A stretch of 30,486 nucleotides of DNA from Pezicula radicicola. Its lineage: Eukaryota > Ascomycota > Leotiomycetes > Helotiales > Dermateaceae. A program made the translations under genes and the position numbers. The stretch lies in assembly GCA_003008705.1 (NCBI GenBank), contig PDUO01000111.1:4247-34732 (forward strand). Reading direction: 5' to 3'. The notes under the pieces are model-generated. The model worked only from the letters and a program-made list of their open reading frames with translations. It made no database searches and was not told the origin of the DNA. Shown piece by piece: positions 1 to 10,168 of this stretch (position 1 is the stretch's first letter; every line of letters starts with the position of its first letter).

Positions 1-1450
1 AATTTAAATTAAAACTTTTAAATAAATTTAAGATTTATAAGTTTAGAAATATTAATTATTTTCTTAGAATTAGAGTTATATATAATAGATCTAAAAAGAA
101 ACTCTAGTTAGTTTAGAATATATACTATAAGAAATTAATAATTAAATTTAATATAAATATCTTAGAAAAAGTATTAATAACTCTTATTCTTTTTTATAAT
201 TATTCTTCTAATAATAATAAAGTCTTTTTTAAAGTTAATAATATTAATTTTAGTATTATTAAAATATAACTAGATATTATATATATAGTTTTAAAACTTT
301 TTTAATTTCTTACTAACCTCTTTAATCTCTATATAAAAGTAATAAATTAACTCTTAGAATACTTATAATATATATAATACTAGACTATTCTATATAATAA
401 AAATAAACTAAAATTAATAATAAGAGTATTTAACTTATTTAATAATATAGTATTTATAAATAATAAATAAATATAATATAACTCTTAAGACTTTCTTAAA
501 ATACTATTTAATAGTTTAATTTATTAGAAAGTAATACTATAAAAATTAATAATAATATTTAATACTAAGGTTAAACTAATAACTTTATCTCTTATTATAT
601 ATAAGCTTTTTTAATAGATATATTTCTTTAAAACTATTAGTTTTAAACTCTCTAATAATTTAATATTATTTTATAATAATCTCTAAATACTTTAACTTCT
701 TTAATTTAATACTTCTAAGTTAGAAACTAAACTAAAGTATATTAATATCTATTATATATAATTATAATAAAAAGTTTAAAATAATTATATTTATATAAAA
801 TAAATCTTTACTATAGAGATACTAGTTAATAAGTTAACTAAACTTCTTTTAGTTTAAAAGTATTTTAATTTTATTTATTAATTAAATCTAATAAATATAT
901 AATATCTAATTTAATCTAATAATAATAAAACTAGTATTAGTTTAATTTTATCTATAATACTACTTCTAGAAACTCTTAAAAACCTCTAAATAACCTCTTA
1001 ATAATTATATTTAAATATTATTTCTCTTTATAATTTTTAATTAATTTTATATTAATTTCTTTATATACTTTTATTATTTTATATTAAAATTACTTTAAAT
1101 TAGATCTATTAAATAATATTATATTTCTCTTTTTAATAGTTTTTTTTATATAAAGTCTAAGGAGGTATATTAGTTTATAATTATATATTTCTAATATATC
1201 TTTATTTCTAGTAACTCTAGTATCTACTAATCCCTCTAAAATTATAGATTAATTCTAACTATTCTAATCTAGTATAGTATTATTTTTATATTAATAGATC
1301 AATACCTTAAATACCTTATTTTATATAGATCTAGATCTATTTTAGATATCTCTCCTTTAATATATAAGTCTAGACTTCCTCCCCCTTAATAGATAGAGGT
1401 AATTAAACCTTTATTTATAATTTTCACTATATTCTATACTTTCTCTATAT
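1..1450. repeat. RIP-saturated AT-rich repeat block (left edge)
   Basis: Extremely AT-rich sequence with no usable open reading frame. Reading bases 1-1299 I find no CpA, TpG or CpG dinucleotide at all: C is followed only by T or C, and G is preceded only by A, G or C. The first CpA is near 1300, and CpA/CpG become common after about 1420. RIP in ascomycetes converts CpA to TpA on either strand of duplicated DNA, so complete loss of CpA/TpG is its end state. The original repeat class cannot be recognised. The block continues off the left edge. Confidence 0.85.
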
Positions 1451-2429
1451 ACTATATATTCAAGGTAATCGAGGGTTTATAACTTCTTTATAGGAGTACC
1501 TTATTTTAAGAAGTATATTATAAAGGATTAGAGTATTTAGAACTAGTTGTTTCTAAACCTAGAGAAATGTACAGTTATCATAAACCAGATCGACTTTTAA
1601 TCTTTAGTAGTTTATAGTAAGGTAACTTACAGAAAATAAGTTACTAATATCTAGGCATTCTAGTTATAGCTAATGGAATCGATTTCTCTCGGTATCTCGA
1701 GGAGCGAATACAAGCTGCGGTAAACCAACACAAGAGCCTGGCGTACAAAGTAACGCATAGGGCTAGGCACATCGGACTCCGGGTTTATAAGCAATTCCTT
1801 GCACCGATGTTTAACCCCAACCCTCCACTTATTTCAGTGTAGGCATCAGAAAACAGCTCGCTATACACGTAACTTCGTAACATTCTACCGTCGCGTAACC
1901 GTGCATTAAATTTTTATGATTCCCTAAAATTGTAAGAACACGAATATAGGCTTCGCAATCGCCTAAAATCTATCAGAACATAATTATAGGCTTTGCTATA
2001 GCCTAGAAACTTTGTTGGAACACATATATACATAAACTACACCGCCGACATAGAGCATACAAGAAGGAGGTGGGGGGTTAGCGTATATAACGAGCCAGAG
2101 CCTAGAAATCAGGCAAATCAAGAATCATTCCAACATGTATATGAAGGCTTCAAAGATTTCATGGCGTAGATCTCAAATACGTCTAACAGCCGGAATCTTG
2201 TAACAAGCAACCTTTGTACATTGTTAACAGTGGAAGAATGTTTTCAGCGGCTGGGGATAGCGGACCAATTCATTCTAGATCCGTCAAAAGGATATATAAA
2301 AGCTACCAGGGCCGCGAAAGTGATCCCACAGCCTGTTCCAAGCTGATACCAAGGTTTTACAAATCACGATTAGCCCCTTGGCACGACGCTGTTGCCGGTT
2401 GCTATGGACTTGGTATAGTCAAGTACCTA
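1451..2429. other. Gene-free transition region
   Basis: Base composition returns to near normal and CpG is present again. No reading frame over 80 codons and no recognisable domain is visible. A short open stretch around 2170-2330 on the plus strand reads like protein but matches no family I know and ends in stops. The stretch also holds the 40-nt hairpin repeat listed separately. Confidence 0.5.
1935..2030. repeat. Short tandem repeat (about 40 nt) with hairpins
   Basis: Two adjacent units start at 1935 and 1975, each beginning AGAACA, followed by an AT stretch, TAGGC, a loop of about 9 nt, and GCCTA. The TAGGC/GCCTA arms of each unit can pair as a small hairpin. A partial third unit begins GGAACA at about 2017. 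Loops differ between units while the stems are kept. Function unknown; it could be the end of a decayed mobile element or a structured repeat. Confidence 0.5.
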
Positions 2430-2645
2430 ACCCTTATTAAAAATATTTAAAGAGTTCTTAAATAATTATTATAAAATAAGAGACTATAAAAGAGATAGAG
2501 TATAAAGTAATTTAAAAAGACTTTAATTAAATATTTAAAAGAATAAAATCTCTATTAGTTATATTAATAGTCTTATAGATTTAATTCCTAAGTATCTTAA
2601 AAAAGTATATCTTAGGAAAGGAGTATAAACTCCCTTCTAAAATAA
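2430..2645. repeat. Short RIP-mutated AT-rich block
   Basis: AT-rich stretch of about 215 bases with no CpA, TpG or CpG seen; the first CpA is at about 2646. Both borders to normal sequence are sharp. This is probably a fragment or solo end of a repeat that was mutated by RIP. Confidence 0.65.
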
Positions 2646-3346
2646 ACATATATTCTTTTAGATTAAAATAGCGTCAATTCTTTACCTTATTTAGTTAGCT
2701 TATATAGTAGAATCGAAAGTTCGAGACAGGGGGGTGACCCTTAGTTCTGTACACCCCCTTTCGTACATCTCCATTCTTGATGCTCTGTAGCCTAAAAGCC
2801 TGAAGGTAGTCGTTTTGTGCTTTTTGTAGTGCAATTTGCTGTAACTATACTGAAAACTCGAAGTGGCCCAAGAATAAAGAGCTGGAGAGCTGTAGTATAT
2901 TGATCCCAGAACTAGCGTTTACGAAAATCCTAAGGCGACAGCTGTAACCTTAGCCCTATAACCTCTCGTTCCTCAAACCTATGGAGATATAGGGGCATAA
3001 GGAACATTCGCGGCTACGCGATGGCTCGAATACAAACGATAAAGAGGATGGCGACGGTAGGACAAAGAGGGATTAATATATATCAATAGGAGAAGCAATC
3101 GCAGATGGACCTTCAGTTTCTTAGAACTTTTGACTTAGCCAACTGTTATTCGGGAGTTAAGAGTTCAAGGATTTGGTACTACAAGTGGCGATACCACCAT
3201 GAAATAGGCGATAGTGCGGTGAGGAGTTAAACTTTCAGACAATATCATATCCATTAAAGCCTTGTACAGGAGTTTTTACCACTATCCTAGGCTTCCCATG
3301 TGCTCATAAACTAACACGCCGGCTTGGCACTCTTCTTGCGATAATC
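2646..3346. other. Gene-free stretch downstream of the receptor gene
   Basis: No reading frame or domain is recognised on either strand. A G-rich/C-rich inverted repeat is present at about 2728-2760: AGGGGGGTG pairs with CACCCCCTT across a loop of about 15 nt. The rest is presumably the 3'-flank of the minus-strand gene that ends at 3347. Confidence 0.4.
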
Positions 3347-4758
3347 TTAGTGCTCTAATTCAACCTCTCGACTTAGTTCCTGTAGATCGTTGTTCAAGGC
3401 GTTACTTTCAGACTTCGAAGGCGACGACGAACTTTGAGTTCCACTTTTAGCAGAACTTGGTTCACTTCCGAAAAGCCTTCGTATCTTTGGACCATATTCG
3501 ACCAAAATAGGTTTGGTAGCCGGAAGTGATGCTGCGATTATAAAGGCTGCTACTTCGATACCAGCCCATAACCCTTTGTTATAAGAGTCCCCTAAACCAA
3601 TTCTTAGTCGTGTATAGCTGTATGACAAAGACCCGAGAGTAAAGGATCTATACTTACAAAATGGATCACGGCTACTGAATAATGCCCAAGATGTAGTAAA
3701 GCGGATTAAGGAGACAACACAAGCGCTGCCAAGGACATTATTAGAGATTCCAAACTTAACAACAGGGACATAATTCTCGAAAAGATAATACTTACAATAT
3801 ACTAGCAGATAACAGAAAAACTAAACCGAGCTTCCGCCGACTAGGAACATGAAGAGCTATTAATAATACTTGGCGTTAGTTATAAGTATAAGGTATTTAA
3901 TTACTTACTCCATAACTCTCGCACAGGTAAAGCCGCAATAATTAAATCTGTTACAAAGCCGAGTATAGCCATAGCCATGAAATAGGCTTGTCTGTTTATA
4001 CATTTCTTAGGCTTTAATCCTAGAAGTACCGATATGTTCCAGGCGTCTGTTACAGGAATGCATTGAAAAATAATACACGTTAGAGAAACTATAGCTTGTA
4101 AGACTGTAAAAGCTATAGTAAGCCAAACACATAGCCGTAATTGAGGCGACGCAAATATTCGAAGGTAAAAGGTAAGAACTGAGAGTCTTGCTAGATAGAG
4201 GGTAAGGTAATAGAAGATTGCAATAAGCCAAGCTGTCTAGAAATAGTTTATCAGTATAATTATTAAAGAATTAAGTAAAGATTAAATATTACTCGGAATT
4301 CGTTAGATAAATTAGAGGGTAGAATATCCCAGATATGCCGTCCACCGCCATAGCTCATACCTATATTATCCAAAGAGGTTAGGTTTAGTAAATAGATATT
4401 AAATGCTAGAGGCCTCGTTTTCTAATCGTTTTAATACTTACTTAGACATATAAGACCAAATTCTATAAAAAGGGCAATCTATGAATTTAGCTATTGACAC
4501 TCAATGATATAATACATGCGAGTCTTACCTGGGCAAAAAGAATCACCCAATCATCAAGCCCAAAATGTTTAACAATTCGGATCCTTGAATATACTCTTAG
4601 AAAGACAACAAGAGTTGTAATGCCAAGTACTGTAGAATTATACGTCAATGTGGCTGGCGCTCGGCTTTCAGGATTCTTTATAGATTACATAGTTAGAATG
4701 TGTTATAAGTTTCTAGTTTGAGGAGAAATACCATATAATTTGGCACAGGAAAGTCCAT
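3347..4758 (-). CDS. Pth11-like seven-transmembrane receptor (fungal rhodopsin-type domain), spliced
   Basis: Spliced model on the minus strand, 348 residues in seven exons: 4758-4732, 4675-4529, 4478-4442, 4360-4293, 4236-3909, 3856-3796, 3725-3347. All joins keep frame and no stop interrupts. Five of six donors are GTAAG or GTAAT; the first (GTATT) is weaker. Introns are 50-81 nt. Family hallmarks are in order: FGLDDW after TM1 (residues 47-52), GGGRHIWD before TM3, LSVLTFYLRIF in TM3, a Cys-x4-Asp-Ala-Trp then KCINR in the extracellular loop, LPVRELW after TM5, LHVPSRRKLGL, SLIRF, and WAGIEVAAFIIAASLP in TM7, followed by a Ser-rich cytoplasmic tail. Pth11-type receptors act at the plasma membrane, for example in surface sensing. 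The start ATG at 4758 gives a short N-terminus typical of the family. Unlike its neighbours it shows no RIP-like stops, so it may be functional. Ligand unknown. Confidence 0.87.
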
Positions 4759-4969
4759 CTTGCCAACTTAATGATCTTTCTCTCGAGGGAAATTTTAGGC
4801 CTTGACAGAAGGGTCGTAGATCGATCGCTGGTTGTATATCGAGATGTAGTCTAAGACGTAGGAGCTAAGTAAGTACAGCACGCGGGATATTTATTCATAT
4901 TAATTATCGAATGTTAGAGAAGGAAGAACAGCGCATAGTGGTTCAGATAACATTATATTTTACTCTAAC

Positions 4970-5617
4970 ATGTCTATTGTCCTGCAAACATTTGACATAC
5001 TAAGGACGAAAACGGAATCACGTCGCTAAGCGAAGAGATGGATGTGGAATAGGACAGCCTCAAGGAGCCGATATCTCGATTCGTAGAATTCTAAGGCCTG
5101 TGTGGCGCAAAATGAAACCTCGATAATCCACTACTCGAGGGTTAGAGTGGTCTAAGTTTTTTTTAAGCGACTTTGGGCTACAAAACCTAGTTTCAATTCG
5201 CCAACTAAAGACGATAAAGCCCATTTGTTGCATTTTTGGGTGCCTTATCACTACTCCCAGGCCCATGGTGTGGCTTTATGGCGTTCAATAGCAAGGCATA
5301 ATATCGACATTATCGAAGAAGCCAGAGCTATTAGACTTTACTAGTAATCAGCTGTTTTCGGCATGTTTTTCACATGCTTTTGCATTTCCTACCTAATCGA
5401 TCACAACTTAGAAAATCTATCGATAATACGAAAATGTGAGCCAGTGTACCACGTGCTAATAGATCCTGAGCGTCTTGTCGTAGCACTTGCATTGAAGCTC
5501 GCTATCGTAGCACTTCATTATATCGGTCTCACTAAGGGGAGATTTGAGGCCTTGGAAAAATTATTAGTAATATTCCCTTTCGCGATAGGAATATTCAGCA
5601 CCGCTAAAGACTTCTGA
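4970..5617 (+). pseudogene. Degenerate coding remnant, possible membrane protein
   Basis: Family not recognised. On the plus strand one frame from about 5150 to 5617 reads as plausible protein with motifs such as HFWVPYHYSQAHG and ARHNIDIIEEARAIRLY. It is interrupted by two adjacent stops at 5342-5347 and then continues for 84 codons from an ATG at 5363. That last part contains hydrophobic stretches (MFFTCFCISYLI; LVVALALKLAIVALHYIGL; LLVIFPFAIGIF) suggesting membrane segments. A different frame at 5000-5150 (for example ISRFVEF-stop-GLCGAK-stop-NLDNP) also looks like decayed coding sequence with stops where Trp would fit. Alternatively the 84-codon frame is a small gene on its own. Confidence 0.3.
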
Positions 5618-6416
5618 GATATTTGCGGCGACTGCTGCGTAAGTTTTCCGTTAGAAGCTGTTAGTTTCCGTTGGAATCGAATTGCTGACTTGGCACAGGC
5701 TCGCAGCTGTGCTAGTTGTTTGCATCGTAATAGGACTAAGGATCAAATAGACCGTCCTGAGAAATTCATCCTCTATTACCTGATGGAGGTTTGAATTAAG
5801 GTATCTTTGATTTGGCGGCGTCTATTGAAATCCATCAGTGTTACATATCTTCTGTACAAATCTCGCAATCGATCGCAAGTGTGAGACGTTTCGCAACACC
5901 TTCTCTGATATCATTGGTCACGTCTCCATTCATACTGAAGAACACTCGAAACACTTTCTGTGAGCAATGAATCCGAGCAGCTGCAACATACTCAGGTGGC
6001 TCATCAATATGTGCTTGCTGAACTAGCTAGATGGAAACTAGGAGTTAGAGGTGGGCAGTTTTCTTTTCCTAAATGTGAGTCACTGAGTTCATCTCAGTGA
6101 TTGACTCTAGTGGGATACGGGAGTTACACTAACAGCAGGAGCACAGCGACGATAAAAATAATGAGGAGTCTTGGGAGGACCCTAGTAAATCCCAATAACT
6201 AGTCGGTGTGTTCCGAATGGTAGCGGTAGGGCTACTCAGCTGAGGAGCTGGACATTATGCTTGATGAACTAAGTAGTGTGAGAGTGGGAATCAGGGAGGA
6301 GTAGATTGATAGTTTAATATCTCCATTTGAACTAGATGACTCCTCAGCTACTTTTTAGAACCGTATGAAAAGACTGCGAAAAATGGGCATTAACTTGTAC
6401 GTGACAACCTAGCTGA
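5618..6416. other. Gene-free stretch with perfect inverted repeat
   Basis: No coding frame is recognised. An 8-bp perfect inverted repeat lies at 6080-6087 and 6093-6100 (TCACTGAG, loop TTCAT, CTCAGTGA), with partly matching outer arms (GAGTCA before, TGACTC after). GAGGAGTC-type words recur nearby in opposite orientations (about 6160 and 6340). These may be traces of a small decayed element. Confidence 0.4.
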
Positions 6417-6616
6417 GTGAGGGTCCCAGACTTTCAACTTCTCTGTATGAATGATGGCTGGCAAGTCCTACTTCAAGCAGAGCAAAATATATATGTACAC
6501 TTTCTGTTACACTTGATCTCAGATTTGTCAACCTCCGCAAGACCCGGATCGACCTTTACTGTAGTGCACTTAAAGAAAGCAATAACTTACAGGCTTAATG
6601 CCCCTGTAACCGTCGC

Positions 6617-6850
6617 CTAATTAGCCTCATAAGCACTGTACTCCAAAGTTACTGTACTAGATGCGACGTACGTACCCTGGTTAGGTAGGATAAAGTCCAA
6701 TAACCTTTTACCGTAACCTCTGCGCCTTCGTAGTACATGACGAAAAGAATAGTATAAAAACACAGAAACAATTAAAACAGGATTCAACATCTGGCTACAG
6801 TAGGTCTCCCTCAAGGAGTGGCGACCGCATGTAATATAAGTAGTCAGCAT
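6617..6850 (-). CDS. Small hypothetical ORF, 77 codons
   Basis: An ATG-started frame on the minus strand. It contains one hydrophobic stretch (PVLIVSVFLYYSF) followed at once by a basic run (RHVLRRRRGYGKR), so it could be a single-pass membrane peptide or a decayed piece of a larger protein. No family is recognised. It sits among pseudogenes and may be chance. Confidence 0.2.
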   Translation of the reverse strand: MLTTYITCGRHSLRETYCSQMLNPVLIVSVFLYYSFRHVLRRRRGYGKRLLDFILPNQGTYVASSTVTLEYSAYEAN

Positions 6851-7080
6851 GCAGTAGAGAGGTTCCGGATCACGGCTTCATTCACCCGACCAATCACAAC
6901 ACTCGATCGAGAGGATATATCCGTTGTACTTTCGTACTTTACCGGTGATTAGCAGGGAAGTTTATCAATCTAGGAAGCTGCTCGTTTAGAGCTCGGATGC
7001 TTAAATGCGAGGACGAGAGCACAAGACAAGTACCGATAGGAATCCACCTTTAAAATCTTAGAGCGTGAGCTTTTTAACAC

Positions 7081-7545
7081 ATCGCCCATAAGGTCAGCGA
7101 CGTGCCCACTATTCTGCACTGCGGCAACACAACAGAGCAAGCAAGAGAACTAAGATGCGTATACGACATTCTTCTCATTCACTAGATCCTACAATCATGC
7201 GTTGATCAGGCAGCGCTCGACAAGTACAAAGCATTCGATTCATGGCAAGCATATGGAGATGCCGAAGGACTCGAACCACTGAGCATCGAAGCCATGTCGG
7301 AACGAAGCATGTACTGGACATCGGTGAGGGATCATACTAGACACTGCTCAGTCATGTGGGAGAAGCAGTATCGAGGATTCATGAGTGGAAATATGGATTC
7401 ACTCAGTCTGAGCAAGTCACATACCGAGCATTGTGCTAAAACGTTGCTGGTGGTCTCTAGAATGGATCCCGATATCTTGGATACGAAATTGACATCTGTG
7501 AGTGGTGGATTTGCCAAATGTACGATTGGGAAGAAATATAGGTAG
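7081..7545 (+). pseudogene. Conserved fungal protein with HxxHC motifs, broken
   Basis: Plus-strand frame resembling a widespread fungal protein family of unknown function, usually with one N-terminal membrane anchor. The order of conserved parts fits: a Cys-Gly-Asn then GNTTEQARELRCVYD (consensus CG...EAR..GC.fD), a Cys about 12 residues later, DKYKAFDSW, DHTRHCSVMWEKQYRGF (H-x2-H-C then W), and SHTEHCAKTLL (HT-x-HC). A TAG at 7183-7185 interrupts between ILLIH and ILQSC; TGG fits there, and TGG to TAG is a RIP-type change. Upstream of about 7081 the frame is closed by stops and no membrane anchor is visible, so the 5' part is lost or in an unrecognised exon. The C-terminal 83 codons are open to TAG at 7543-7545. 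Confidence 0.7.
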
Positions 7546-7848
7546 ATAGACATTAGGAAGTGGAATTTCTTAATGGCGATATTTCTCGAAGAGTGTTGAA
7601 GGATAAATAGGCTTAGAAATTAGTTTATAAATGAAATTTTTTGATATTGAGGTGTACTAGAAATGAACACCGCACCGAATTTTCTAGTTGTTAACACATT
7701 CTTCAAACGATATTCATAGCTGTTTCAAGAATTGATTACTTACATCACTTGATCCAGGAAAGCACTCTATCTTCAAGCATCACATTTAAATCTGGACTTC
7801 TGTGGCTTGTCTCCTAGGTGGTCACTTGATTATGTTTCTTGGCTTAAC
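7546..7848. other. Gene-free spacer
   Basis: About 300 bases without a recognisable frame or signal on either strand. It separates the 3' ends of a plus-strand and a minus-strand pseudogene, so it would have held only terminators. Confidence 0.4.
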
Positions 7849-8238
7849 TTAGACAAGCACTTCCTTATCAAACGACCAAATATTTATTCTAGTCTTAACA
7901 CCCAACTTGACTAGCAAGCCACCGTGATAAACATCTAAATTACCAGAGCCGTTAGGGTGGAAATTCTCCCAGTACACAGCCGTTCCCGGAACCGGCTAGA
8001 ATGTCACATCCTGATACCCATCTCTATCTACCTCACCACACTCGATGGCATAGCACCACCTTGTGTTATTTTGGTATGGTAGATACGGGAAGTTCGTTCC
8101 TCCTCCAACGCAGTCACCTTCTAAGTAGACCATAAAGGTCGAAACCCGGTTGCCCAGTGCCAGACCCTCGTTACAGTCGTAGTGGTAGTTGAGGAAGCCA
8201 CCTTCGTGGTACCGTAGTACTATTAGAGGTTTAGAGTT
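7849..8238 (-). pseudogene. Prolyl-4-hydroxylase-like Fe(II)/2-oxoglutarate oxygenase, C-terminal half (copy A)
   Basis: Minus-strand remnant of the double-stranded beta-helix core of a prolyl-4-hydroxylase-like dioxygenase. In order: PLIVLRYHEGGFLNYHYDC with the iron-binding His-x-Asp, then STFMVYLEGDCVGGGTNFP, TAVYWENFHPNGSG, VYHGGL with the distal iron His, and LGVKTRINIWSF with the Lys expected to bind 2-oxoglutarate. A TAG at 7998-7996 (minus) splits VTF and PVPGTAV; CAG to TAG would be a RIP-type change. The N-terminal part is missing: homology begins at about 8238, where the eqolisin remnant on the other strand starts at 8251. The reading frame ends at TAA 7851-7849. A related fragment (copy B) lies at 8989-9513. 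Confidence 0.75.
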
Positions 8239-8250
8239 ACCACGCCGACC

Positions 8251-8960
8251 CTAGAAGTCTTTGGCTCGCTTCACAAGGCGACGAACTACTGGATCGCTCC
8301 GATCGATGGCAGCGGAGTTGTCCTACATCCGCCTGAAAATGAAGCTTTCGATGCAATGTCAGGACAGTTCACTCTTCCACTTGCATCAACTCTCGATACT
8401 CCCGGCCGAGTGAACGGCACTTACGTCGTCTCTTTATGGATCGGAATCGGAGGCTCTCCTGAAGGGGTCATCTTTCAGTCCGGCATCGATACTCGAATCA
8501 CCAGACTAGGAGACCAAGTATCTGTAGAAAACGTTCCTTAGTTGGAATGGTTCCCATTGGAAACGGAGTGCATCTCAGACGAGTTCTTTTCAGCGAGTGC
8601 TGGAGATGTGATCGAGCTCGTCATCACGATATCCGGTACTTCTCAGGGCTTTCTTACACTGTTCAATCTCTCGATGGGAAAGGAATACTCTGTTGATCTC
8701 ACCGAGCCAGATACTTCTCCCAACAGCTCCCTGCTAATCATAGGAAACAGCGTCGAGTGGATTGTGGAGAACTTGGAATCGAGATTGGCTGTTTTCGAGA
8801 CGCTTACCTTTACGAAATGTGATGCGAGCAAGGCACTTTCATTCTGGATTCAGCAAATAATATGGCTATGGTTCCTCATCGCAATGGGAGAGTAGTCGCT
8901 CAGGCTACTTTTGTGAATCGGACTAGTTTTGAGGTGACCTATGATGGGCCTCCAGCATGA
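8251..8960 (+). pseudogene. Eqolisin (glutamic peptidase, G1 family), broken
   Basis: Plus-strand remnant of a secreted acid peptidase of the fungal G1/eqolisin family. Signature parts: MSGQFTLP at 8356, YVVSLWIGIGG, VIFQSGIDT with the catalytic Gln at 8476-8478, LEWFPLE, SASAGDVIELVITI, and SVEWIVENLE with the catalytic Glu at 8767-8769, then FETLTFTKC. It is interrupted by TAG at 8539-8541, where Trp is expected before LEWFP. A frameshift at about 8850-8860 moves the C-terminus (NMAMVPHRNGRVVAQATF) to another frame, ending TGA at 8958-8960. The signal peptide and propeptide are absent, replaced upstream by a fragment of an oxygenase on the other strand. Both catalytic residues survive, so decay seems recent. 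Confidence 0.87.
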
Positions 8961-8988
8961 GTTCTGTGAATGCTTGAAGGTATAGGAG

Positions 8989-9513
8989 CAATTTAGGAAA
9001 ATATGTCTCACCGCGGGTACAGTTGTCGTCGAGATAAGCAAAGATGGTCCCCAGACGGTTGCTTGGCTTGTAGGATGCCCTGTCCGGTCCATACGAGCTG
9101 TCGTTCCTTGGAATGTCGAACCAGTCTATATGGGACTTAAACTAGTCGCCACCAGTCTCGTATTTAACAACTTGCAGCGCTTCGACCTCCATGTGCTGAA
9201 CGTTGCCGAGAAACTCTCTCATTCTCTTCGTCAGACAAGCACAGACAGGGTCCTTTTTAGGGAGGTCGGCTGTTTGTGATTGCCGGACGGTTTGGCTCAG
9301 GGTGTCGCCGAAGTTTTTGGACCCTGAAAACACCCGGGAGTCGTGGAATTTGTCTTTCTAAAATTTGTAATGTTAGTTTGTCATTGAAAGCGTTATGGAT
9401 TTTTGGCAATTTTAACTTGCCCAAAATTCAAAAGATGCTCTATTTCTTCATCATGAATGAAGTTGTTGATGTAAGTCACAAGTGGGTCGATTGACAAGAG
9501 CTCGGTCGTATAG
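8989..9513 (-). pseudogene. Prolyl-4-hydroxylase-like oxygenase, N-terminal half (copy B)
   Basis: Minus-strand remnant in at least two exons. The first, from about 9513, reads YINNFIHDEEIEHLLNFGQ. After a probable intron ending TTTTAG at about 9356 the frame resumes with DSRVFSGSKNFGD, VRQSQTADLPKKDPV, FLGNVQHMEVEALQVVKY, ETGGD, stop, FKSHIDWFDIP with the iron His-x-Asp, SNRLGTIFAYLDDNC and ETYFPKL. The stop (TAG, 9144-9142) sits where CAG would fit. Homology ends abruptly after FPKL at about 8989, so the distal iron His and 2-oxoglutarate Lys are missing. It overlaps copy A in the His-x-Asp region, so the two are separate paralogues, not two halves of one gene. Confidence 0.72.
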
Positions 9514-10168
9514 CTGTGTCATAAGCATCTATGTCGACACGTACCGCTGAAATGGCAGTTTTGAAAGGTGTCCAATCAAGGATGTTACTATGCTTGGAAA
9601 TATATTGTCCACATTGTAAAGCACTGAGAATTATCATGCTGATTGGCATCAGCAAAATCGCGCTTTTTGTTCGTGTTGACTAAATAGTTTAATCTATCGG
9701 ATGTATTCTATATGAAAAAGAGAGTACGCATAAATCATTCTTACCATACCTGGAGCCTTTTCCCCCTTCATTGTTGGATAATGTAAAGAGGGCCTTTTCT
9801 CGTAGATAGATGTAGTCTACCAAGATCAGCAGATAGTTAGCGCTGTGGCAAACGAGTACTTGTTCAAAGATTAGCTAACTGCTTTACGACACACATTATC
9901 TTAAGTGGAGCCGGAATCCTTAGGCCAAATCCCCTCGGAAGAACCTCTGCCTCAGGCACTTTGTTTATAGAGCAGGTACTGAAAAGACCGGTATTTTATT
10001 GAGGGTAGCGATTGAATTGATCTAATATAGCGGTAAATAGTGGCCACTGACGAAATTCGTTTATATACCATAATTCGCTTACCGCTTTTAAGGCGGTTTA
10101 TATTAATCACATGACTATAGTATAAAGCGCTATAAATATTTTTATGGGGGAGTATTTCTAGAGATATA
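9514..10168. other. Region without recognisable gene
   Basis: Minus-strand fragments around 9540-9700 (for example ILDWTPFKTAIS and ADANQHDNS) faintly resemble ankyrin repeats, but stops and frame changes prevent a call. 9950-10180 is AT-rich, with an inverted pair AGCGGTAA/TTACCGCT and the word GGGGAGTAT repeated about 45 bases apart next to the ABC-transporter remnant, possibly a decayed insertion. Confidence 0.3.

Noticed and set aside
2214..2450. Frame with RMFSAAGD, reminiscent of the hAT transposase dimerisation motif
   Set aside because: It starts at TTG, only the short motif matches, and the flanking residues do not follow the family.
2660..2730. TTAGCTTATATAG followed by AGTTCGAGAC, like tRNA A and B boxes
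   Set aside because: Spacing is too short and no anticodon or acceptor stem can be drawn.
7255..7290. Reverse-strand GGTTCGAGTCC resembling a tRNA B box
   Set aside because: It falls inside the coding frame of the HxxHC-family remnant (EGLEPLSIEA) and no A box or cloverleaf surrounds it.
9534..9700. Possible ankyrin repeats on the minus strand (ILDWTPFKTA)
   Set aside because: Only one or two weak units, broken by stops; not enough for a call.
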